The notes under the pieces: model-generated
The model's input: only the letters and a program-made list of their open reading frames with translations
Told to the model about the DNA's origin: nothing
The model's database searches: none
Program-made: the position numbers and the translations under genes
NCBI GenBank assembly: GCA_002388905.1
Contig: DGNJ01000059.1
Span: 18,661-23,775, forward strand
DNA: 5,115 nucleotides
Reading direction: 5' to 3'
Source of the DNA: Cellvibrionales bacterium UBA4495
Lineage (GTDB): Bacteria; Pseudomonadota; Gammaproteobacteria; Pseudomonadales; Porticoccaceae
Shown here: one piece after another, positions 1 through 5,115 of the stretch
Numbering within the stretch: position 1 is the first letter of the stretch
How the letters are laid out: every line of letters starts with the position of its first letter

Positions 1-432
1 GAAACCACCACCGGCGGCAATGCCCTCAAGTTTTACTCGTCCGTGCGCCTGGACATCCGCCGCATCGGCTCGGTCAAGGAAGGTGAGGAAGTGACCGGTA
101 ACGAAACCCGGGTCAAGGTGGTCAAGAACAAGGTGGCACCGCCTTTCAAGCAGTGCGAGTTCCAGATTCTCTACGGCAAGGGCATCAACAGGCCCGGCGA
201 GCTGATCGACATGGGCGTCAAACTGGGCTATGTGGACAAGGCTGGGGCCTGGTATTCCTACCAGGGCGAGAAAATCGGCCAGGGCAAGAATAATGCCTGC
301 GACTATCTCCGGGCCAATCCGGCGGTGGCCGAGGAACTGGAAGCCCGCATCCGGGGCGAACTGATCGGTGAAAATCCGCCAGCCAGGGCCAAGGAAGGCG
401 AAGCGGAAGCACGGGACAGCGCCACCTCCTGA
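1..432 (+). CDS. recA: RecA recombinase, C-terminal part (5' truncated by window edge)
   Basis: This is the 3' portion of recA, the DNA-dependent ATPase that forms filaments on single-stranded DNA, catalyses strand exchange and triggers LexA self-cleavage in the SOS response. Frame 1 is open from base 1. The first codons read [12 protein letters not shown], which aligns with the end of the L2 DNA-binding loop near E. coli residue 207. The rest of the core follows (VRLDIRRIG, then [16 protein letters not shown]), then the C-terminal domain with [16 protein letters not shown]. The visible 143 residues imply a full protein of about 349 aa, a normal length. The tail after residue 122 or so of the visible part ([21 protein letters not shown] region) mixes Glu/Asp with Lys/Arg and is less acidic than the E. 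coli tail. The promoter and any LexA box lie outside the window. Identification is essentially certain from sequence recall of the family. Confidence 0.98.
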   Translation, partial: ETTTGGNALKFYSSVRLDIRRIGSVKEGEEVTGNETRVKVVKNKVAPPFKQCEFQILYGKGINRPGELIDMGVKLGYVDKAGAWYSYQGEKIGQGKNNACDYLRANPAVAEELEARIRGELIGENPPARAKEGEAEARDSATS

Positions 433-461
433 GCGAGGCGGGCCCTCTCCGGGGCCAATCC

Positions 462-1271
462 ATGGAGCAGGCCGGTGTCCAACTGTTGCTGGGAGCCAAG
501 TCCCTGGTGGTGGTTGGCTGGCTGGCCCTGATGCTGGGCCTGGAGAGGCTGAAACCGGCGACTCCCTGGAAACAGGGAGCCGACGGTTTCAGCCAGCCCC
601 GCCATGTCTTTCACAACCTCTCCTTTTGGGGCCTTAACGCCCTGTTGTCGCCCCTGCTGGTGCTGCCCGTCACGCTCGCGGCGGCTGCCCATGCCATCCC
701 CTGGCGGCCGGCGGACTGGCCGCTGTGGGCAATGGTGCCCCTGGATATTATCCTGCTGGATCTCTGGATCTACGGCTGGCACCGACTCAATCACGAGTGG
801 CCTTTCCTGTGGCGATTTCACCAGGTGCACCATTTCGACGAGCAACTGGACAGCACCACCGCCCTGCGCTTCCATTTCGGCGAGGTGCTGTTGTCGGCCC
901 TGGCCCGAAGCCCGGTGATCCTGCTGCTGGACATACCCTTCGTTTCCGTGATCGCCTTTGAGATACTGGTGCTTGTCGGCAGCATTTTTCACCATAGCAA
1001 TATTTCCCTGCCCCGGCGTTTCGAGAGCGCCCTGTCCCGGGTTATGATCACACCGGCAATCCACTGGGTGCACCATCACGCCCGGCAGCGGGACACGGAC
1101 AGCAACTACGGCACGATTCTCAGTGTCTGGGATCGCCTTTTCGCCAGCCGCAGTCGCCGCAGGCGCAGCCCGGACATGACCATTGGCATCGAGGGCCGTG
1201 CGGAAAACCGCCTGCTGCCCCTGTTGCTTATGCCGTTCCGGTCCGACCGCTCCGTTGCCGGGCGGCTTTAA
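462..1271 (+). CDS. Fatty acid hydroxylase / sterol desaturase family membrane protein
   Basis: The 269-aa product is an integral membrane di-iron oxygenase of the fatty acid hydroxylase superfamily (PF04116 type), which hydroxylates or desaturates lipid substrates. The substrate cannot be read from the sequence. The histidine clusters expected to bind iron are visible: H107xxxH111, H120xxH123H124, an isolated H138, H177H178, and H201xxH204H205H206. They occur in typical contexts (GWHRLNHEWPFLWRFHQVHH; HWVHHHARQRDTDSNYG). Hydrophobic stretches near residues 8-28, 55-78, 88-105 and 143-176 fit several membrane passes. The C-terminus has an Arg cluster (229-235). The ATG at 462 puts a hydrophobic helix at the N-terminus, but no strong Shine-Dalgarno precedes it. 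The gene starts 29 nt after recA with no convincing terminator between, so it is probably read from the recA transcript. Its place between recA and recX is unusual. Family is firm, specific function unknown. Confidence 0.9.
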   Translation: MEQAGVQLLLGAKSLVVVGWLALMLGLERLKPATPWKQGADGFSQPRHVFHNLSFWGLNALLSPLLVLPVTLAAAAHAIPWRPADWPLWAMVPLDIILLDLWIYGWHRLNHEWPFLWRFHQVHHFDEQLDSTTALRFHFGEVLLSALARSPVILLLDIPFVSVIAFEILVLVGSIFHHSNISLPRRFESALSRVMITPAIHWVHHHARQRDTDSNYGTILSVWDRLFASRSRRRRSPDMTIGIEGRAENRLLPLLLMPFRSDRSVAGRL

Positions 1272-1307
1272 GCGGGTGTCGACAACGCCCGTGGGAGGGA
1301 GAAAACC

Positions 1308-2000
1308 ATGGAAACCTATCAGCAAGTGATCGCCACCCTGGCCCTGACTATGGGAGTGGGCTGGGCGAGCGGTATCAACCTCTATGCCGCCGTCTGCGTG
1401 CTGGGCCTGGCTGGCGCCACCGGCAATATCGATTTGCCGCCGGGCCTGCAAATGCTCCAGGACCCATTGGTGATCGGCGCCGCCGGCGTCATGTATTTTG
1501 TCGAGTTCTTTGCCGACAAGACGCCGGGTGTCGATACCGGCTGGGATACCCTGCATACCTTCATACGTATTCCCGCCGGGGCCCTGCTGGCCGCCGGCGC
1601 GGTCGGGGAGGTGACGCCGGCGCTGGAGGTGGCCGCGGGTATCCTGGGCGGCTCCATGGCCACGGCGAGTCACCTCACCAAGGCATCTTCCCGGGCCCTG
1701 ATCAATACCTCGCCCGAGCCCGTCAGCAACTGGGCCGCCTCCCTGGGCGAGGATGTCATGGTGCTGGCGGGGCTCTGGACCATGCTCAATCATCCCCTGG
1801 TTTTCCTGATTCTCATGGCGATTTTCCTCGCCCTGGTGATCTGGCTGCTGCCCAAAATGTGGCGACTGCTCAAAGCCATCTTTTCCAGGCTGGCGCGCTG
1901 GCTGGGGCTGGCCGAGCCCCCCGACAGCCCCGGTCATGTGGATGACACGGGGTTGCCGCGCAAAAACCTGCCACCGCCGGGGAAAGGGGGACCGTCGTGA
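1308..2000 (+). CDS. DUF4126 domain-containing membrane protein
   Basis: The 230-aa product matches my recollection of the DUF4126 family of bacterial membrane proteins, which has no established function. Recognisable conserved blocks are ASGINLYAAV (20-29), VEFFADKTPGVDTGWDTLHT (65-84), FIRIPAGALLAA (85-96), and the late block with KASSRALINTSPEPVSNW (125-142) followed by LGED. Hydrophobic segments lie near 8-36, 53-69, 87-120 and 148-182, suggesting four or so membrane passes. A basic, then Pro/Gly-rich, C-terminal tail (184-230) is probably cytosolic. The start is well supported: a GGGAGGGA Shine-Dalgarno at 1293-1300 lies 7 nt before the ATG. It begins 36 nt after the desaturase-family gene, and its TGA overlaps the GTG of recX by 4 nt, so the three genes look like one operon with coupled translation at the last junction. 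The function is not known, and I do not infer a DNA-repair role from position alone. Confidence 0.88.
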   Translation: METYQQVIATLALTMGVGWASGINLYAAVCVLGLAGATGNIDLPPGLQMLQDPLVIGAAGVMYFVEFFADKTPGVDTGWDTLHTFIRIPAGALLAAGAVGEVTPALEVAAGILGGSMATASHLTKASSRALINTSPEPVSNWAASLGEDVMVLAGLWTMLNHPLVFLILMAIFLALVIWLLPKMWRLLKAIFSRLARWLGLAEPPDSPGHVDDTGLPRKNLPPPGKGGPS

Positions 2001-2473
2001 GCGGCGAAGGCAAGCCGGAGCACCGCCTGCGGCTGGCGGCCATGAATGCCCTGGCGCGACGGGAGCACAGCAGGGCCGAGTTGCGGGAGAAGCTGGTTCG
2101 CAAGCACCCGGATCTCGACGCCCTCTGTGCGCCGGTGCTGGATCGCCTGGAACGGGAAGGCCTGCTTTCGGACCGGCGTTTTGCCGAGGCCTTCGCTCGC
2201 TCCCGGGTGCGGCGGGGGCAGGGGCCGCTGCGCATCCTCGCCGAGTTGCGACGCCGGGGGGTGGCCGACGACGATGCCGAGGATGCACTGGCGGAAGCTG
2301 GCGTGGACTGGACATCACTGGCATTCGATGAATTGCTCAAGCGTTTCGGCGAACACCCGCCGCAGGAAGCCAGGGACAAGAGCCGGCGGATGCGTTTTCT
2401 GCAACAGCGCGGGTTCCCCGGCGAGGCAATTCGCGAGGCCCTGCGGCGCGTCGAAGGGAGCACAGTCGGGTGA
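1997..2473 (+). CDS. recX: RecX, regulatory protein of RecA
   Basis: RecX is a small helical cytosolic protein that caps and destabilises RecA filaments and inhibits RecA ATPase and strand exchange. The 158-aa length is typical. Family signatures are ALARREHSRAELREKL near residues 18-33, EGLLSDRRFAEAFARSRVRR near 54-73, then GQGPLRILAELRRRGV near 74-89, and a final RMRFLQQRGFPGEAIREALR repeat near 131-150. These correspond to the three tandem three-helix modules of RecX. The GTG at 1997 was chosen because GGGGGA (1986-1991) lies 5 nt upstream and it overlaps the preceding stop as GTGA. An internal ATG at 2042 (Met16) would leave the conserved RREHSR motif intact but has a poorer context. The gene normally sits directly after recA; here two membrane-protein genes intervene, and co-transcription with recA remains likely. 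Confidence 0.95.
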   Translation: MSGEGKPEHRLRLAAMNALARREHSRAELREKLVRKHPDLDALCAPVLDRLEREGLLSDRRFAEAFARSRVRRGQGPLRILAELRRRGVADDDAEDALAEAGVDWTSLAFDELLKRFGEHPPQEARDKSRRMRFLQQRGFPGEAIREALRRVEGSTVG

Positions 2474-2511
2474 AGATCGGCGCCCGCCGCCACTGCATCC
2501 ATCGCGGGCCA

Positions 2512-2539
2512 TTGCCAGAGCGGCCCCGCGCGTTAGAAT
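2512..2539 (+). promoter_or_regulatory. Predicted sigma70-type promoter for the M23 peptidase gene
   Basis: In the 100-nt gap after recX, TTGCCA at 2512-2517 (5 of 6 matches to the -35 consensus) and TAGAAT at 2534-2539 (5 of 6 to the -10 consensus) are separated by 16 nt. Transcription would begin near 2546, giving a leader of about 28 nt before the ATG at 2574. The hexamers stand out in an otherwise very GC-rich gap. No operator-like inverted repeat is evident over it. This is prediction from consensus only. Confidence 0.65.
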
Positions 2540-2573
2540 CCCCATCATCAAAGACCTGGCAGGAACCCTCGCA

Positions 2574-3419
2574 ATGAGTCAACGAACGATTACCCGGTGG
2601 CAGGCAATCCTGGGAATGCTACTGATGCTGGCCGGCCCCCTGGCCGGCGCCCTGGAGGTGCGCGGCAAGTGGCAGCAGGGCGGCTTGCTCCTGGGTACTG
2701 TCGCCCCGGGTACGGCGGTGGTCTTCGAGGGCCGGTCGGTGGATGTTTCCCCGGCCGGCGATTTTGTGATCGGCCTGGGACGGGACGCGCCCCCGCAAGT
2801 GACCCTGGTCCTTAAGCGGGACGGAGAGCGAATCGAGAATACCTATGAAGTGGCTCAGCGGGATTACGACATTCAGCGCATCGAAGGTGTCCCCCAGCGC
2901 ACCGTGACACCGCCCGAGTCCGAGCTTGCGCGTATTCGCGAGGAAGCGCGCCTGGTGCGGCAGGCCCGGGGAGAGGGCTCGCCACGGCGCGACTACCTGG
3001 CCGGTTTCGAGCGGCCCCTGGCGGGTCCCATCACCGGGGTCTATGGCAGTCAGCGCTTTTACAACGGCGAGCCCCGCCGTCCGCACTTCGGGCTCGATAT
3101 AGCCGCGCCCGCGGGCACGCCCGTGTCGGCTCCGGCCGATGGCCTGGTTCGCCTGGTCCACGACGACATGTATTTTTCCGGCGGCACCCTGATCATCGAT
3201 CACGGCCACGGGGTCAGTTCCACCTTTATTCATTTGAGCGAGATCCTTGTCGAGGAAGGTCAACGGGTCCGGGCCGGCGACAGGGTCGCCCGGGTCGGCG
3301 CCTCCGGTCGCGCCACCGGGCCTCATCTGGATTGGCGGATCAACTGGTTCGATGTGCGCATCGATCCGGCCCTGGTGCTCGACGCCTTTCCCCGCCGCGA
3401 ACCCCCTGCCGGCGATTGA
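2574..3419 (+). CDS. Exported M23-family (LytM-type) metallopeptidase
   Basis: The 281-aa product is a probable periplasmic peptidoglycan endopeptidase or endopeptidase-like factor of the M23/LytM family. A signal peptide is clear: basic start, hydrophobic core at 11-24, and likely cleavage after Ala26 (AGA|LEV). A beta-rich N-terminal domain follows (about 30-100), then a charged helical linker (113-140), then the M23 domain (about 147-271). Zinc-site elements are H171 and D175 (HFGLD) and a catalytic-type H220 (FIHLS). The last motif reads H251-L-D253 in GPHLDWRINWF, where the usual HxH would place a His ligand. The ATG at 2574 has AGGAA 8 nt upstream and begins exactly at the signal peptide. 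The frame is open further upstream inside recX, but that part does not encode anything family-like. It has its own promoter and a terminator-like hairpin, so it appears monocistronic. Family is firm; catalytic activity is uncertain. Confidence 0.92.
   Translation: MSQRTITRWQAILGMLLMLAGPLAGALEVRGKWQQGGLLLGTVAPGTAVVFEGRSVDVSPAGDFVIGLGRDAPPQVTLVLKRDGERIENTYEVAQRDYDIQRIEGVPQRTVTPPESELARIREEARLVRQARGEGSPRRDYLAGFERPLAGPITGVYGSQRFYNGEPRRPHFGLDIAAPAGTPVSAPADGLVRLVHDDMYFSGGTLIIDHGHGVSSTFIHLSEILVEEGQRVRAGDRVARVGASGRATGPHLDWRINWFDVRIDPALVLDAFPRREPPAGD
2631..2648 (+). repeat. Perfect GC inverted repeat inside the peptidase signal-peptide codons
   Basis: GCCGGCC (2631-2637) and GGCCGGC (2642-2648) are exact reverse complements separated by the tetranucleotide CCCT. 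The mRNA could form a 7-bp all-GC hairpin about 57 nt after the start codon. It encodes the Ala-Gly-Pro-Leu-Ala-Gly end of the signal peptide, so codon choice in a GC-rich genome may fully explain it. It has no T-tract and is not a terminator. Confidence 0.5.
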
Positions 3420-3439
3420 TACTTGCCATGGCCCTCGCC

Positions 3440-3481
3440 CGCGGCGCTACAGCCCCGTGGAGTTGCCGCGCTGTTTCTTTT
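3440..3481 (+). terminator. Probable rho-independent terminator after the M23 peptidase gene
   Basis: CGCGGC (3440-3445) pairs with GCCGCG (3465-3470) as a 6-bp all-GC stem. A G-T wobble and a few further imperfect pairs can extend it inward. Three nucleotides beyond the stem comes a T-rich run, TTTCTTTT (3474-3481). It begins 20 nt after the peptidase stop codon and precedes the next gene, as expected for an intrinsic terminator. The 19-nt apical region and the interrupted T-tract make it weaker than a textbook case. Confidence 0.5.
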
Positions 3482-3516
3482 AAACTGTACGGCCTTTTCA
3501 GCAATGGTTCGGAATC

Positions 3517-3708
3517 GTGGATAAACAGCTGCTCAGCATACTCGTGTGCCCTGTCAGCAAGGCGCCGCTTGAGTACGACAGGGAAAGACAGGAACTGGTG
3601 TGCCGTGCAAGCGGTCTGGCCTATCCTGTCCGGGACGGCATCCCCGTGATGCTCGAAAGCGAGGCCCGGGAGCTCAGCGCCGAGGAGAAGCAGGGCATCG
3701 ATCGGTAA
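3517..3708 (+). CDS. Trm112/YcaR-family small protein (UPF0434)
   Basis: The 63-aa product belongs to the Trm112-like family (E. coli YcaR type). Eukaryotic and archaeal Trm112 activates methyltransferases acting on tRNA, rRNA and release factors; the bacterial role is less defined. The family pattern is plain: [20 protein letters not shown] at the start, [20 protein letters not shown] (25-44), then [11 protein letters not shown]. coli YcaR has Cys at 11, 14 and 29. Here Cys11 and Cys29 are present but position 14 is Ser (AGC at 3556-3558). The GTG at 3517 is chosen because the family begins Met-Asp at this point. The Shine-Dalgarno is weak (GGA at 3511-3513, very close), and no confident promoter is seen between the upstream terminator and this gene. 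In E. coli ycaR lies in the lpxK-kdsB cluster; here it sits upstream of hinT and alaS. No gene symbol is assigned because orthology to ycaR is uncertain. Confidence 0.88.
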   Translation: MDKQLLSILVCPVSKAPLEYDRERQELVCRASGLAYPVRDGIPVMLESEARELSAEEKQGIDR

Positions 3709-3745
3709 CGCGCCATTGCAAAGCTCAGGACCCGGGAGAAGAGCC

Positions 3746-4093
3746 ATGACCGAAAAAACCATATTTGCCAGGATTATCGATGGCGAACTCGATGCCGATA
3801 TCGTCTACGAAGACGATCACTGCATCGCCATCAAGGATATCGCCCCCAAAGCGCCCACCCATTTGCTACTGATTCCCCGCGAGCCGATTCCGCGCCTGGT
3901 GGATGCCGGCGAGAAGCACCGTGACCTGCTCGGGCACCTGATGCTGGCCGCCAGTAAGGTGGCACAACAGGCTGGTATTGGCGATGCCTTCCGGCTTGTC
4001 GTCAACAACGGTGAACAGGTGGGGCAGACCGTCTTCCATCTCCATTTGCATATCCTCGGCAACAAGGAATTCTCCGAGGACAAGCTCGACTTT

Positions 4094-4096
<3 letters not shown>
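3746..4096 (+). CDS. hinT: HinT-like HIT-family purine nucleoside phosphoramidase
   Basis: The 116-aa product is a histidine-triad hydrolase of the HINT branch, a cytosolic dimeric enzyme that cleaves the P-N bond of AMP-NH2-type substrates and also hydrolyses aminoacyl-adenylates. The triad H98-L-H100-L-H102 is intact in QTVFHLHLHILG. The N-terminus TIFARIIDGELDADIVYEDD closely resembles E. coli HinT, including the lack of the CxxC zinc pair found in some relatives; KDIAPKAPTHLLLIPR (30-45) and the NNG-Q-GQ stretch before the triad are also typical. The ATG at 3746 is preferred because GGGAG (3734-3738) lies 7 nt upstream and the family start aligns; the same frame is open a little further upstream without support. 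The gene lies 37 nt after the Trm112-like gene and 12 nt before alaS, suggesting one operon. Length is slightly short of E. coli HinT (119 aa), with a different C-terminal end. Confidence 0.94.

Positions 4097-5115
<1,019 letters not shown>

Noticed and set aside
441..456. GGCCC/GGGCC hairpin just after recA
   Set aside because: The stem is only 5 bp, there is no T-run after it, and the next gene starts 6 nt later. Not enough to call a recA terminator.
604..961. Overlapping + strand frames inside the desaturase-family gene
   Set aside because: They are alternate-frame shadows of a gene with clear histidine motifs, and their translations have no recognisable pattern.
303..2324. A 673-codon open frame on the - strand
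   Set aside because: It lies antisense to recA, the desaturase-family gene, the DUF4126 gene and recX, all firmly identified. The translation is Gln/His/Pro/Arg-rich with no recognisable domain, as expected from the complement of GC-rich coding sequence.
2046..2573. N-terminal extension of the peptidase reading frame into recX
   Set aside because: The frame is open upstream, but the translated extension is Cys/Trp/Arg-rich shadow sequence out of frame with recX. A signal peptide, ribosome binding site and promoter support the start at 2574.
3463..3491. Possible promoter for the Trm112-like gene (TTGCCG with TGTACG or TAAACT)
   Set aside because: TAAACT is only 12 nt from TTGCCG, and TGTACG at acceptable spacing matches 3 of 6. 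The TTGCCG also lies within the terminator stem.
3340..3762. A 140-codon open frame on the - strand across the peptidase-Trm112 gap
   Set aside because: It overlaps the ends of two real genes and a terminator-like hairpin, shows no family similarity and has no ribosome binding site support.

Overview
The window is a densely packed, GC-rich stretch (roughly 60% or more by eye) with every supported gene on the + strand. Gene content and protein similarity point to a gammaproteobacterium. RecA, HinT and AlaRS read closely like their E. coli counterparts, and recA-recX-alaS is a common gammaproteobacterial chromosomal order. A Chromatiales-like or similar high-GC lineage is plausible, but the sequence does not settle the genus. 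This looks like core chromosome: I see no insertion sequences, integrase, tRNA, CRISPR array or phage genes.

Layout. 1-432 is the 3' end of recA, entering at the L2 DNA-binding loop. Next come two membrane-protein genes: a fatty acid hydroxylase/sterol desaturase-family gene (462-1271) and a DUF4126 gene (1308-2000). recX (1997-2473) follows and overlaps the DUF4126 stop codon by 4 nt. A good sigma70-type promoter (2512-2539) then drives an exported M23/LytM-type peptidase gene (2574-3419), which is followed by a plausible intrinsic terminator (3440-3481). After it come a small Trm112/YcaR-family gene (3517-3708), a hinT-like HIT-family gene (3746-4096) and the first 335 codons of alaS (4109-5115, running off the window).

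How the genes work together. RecX is the known inhibitor of RecA filaments and normally sits next to recA. Here two membrane-protein genes lie between them in what looks like one transcription unit, so recX is probably still co-transcribed with recA. The peptidase looks like a separate monocistronic unit. The last three genes share a translation or RNA theme: a tRNA/protein methyltransferase activator-type zinc-ribbon protein, an aminoacyl-AMP/nucleoside phosphoramidate hydrolase, and alanyl-tRNA synthetase. hinT and alaS are only 12 nt apart.

I do not see a clear undescribed system. The points most worth a second look are the split recA-recX pair, the hinT-alaS pairing, a His-to-Asp change at the expected third zinc ligand of the M23 peptidase, and a RecA C-terminal tail that is less acidic than in E. 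coli.
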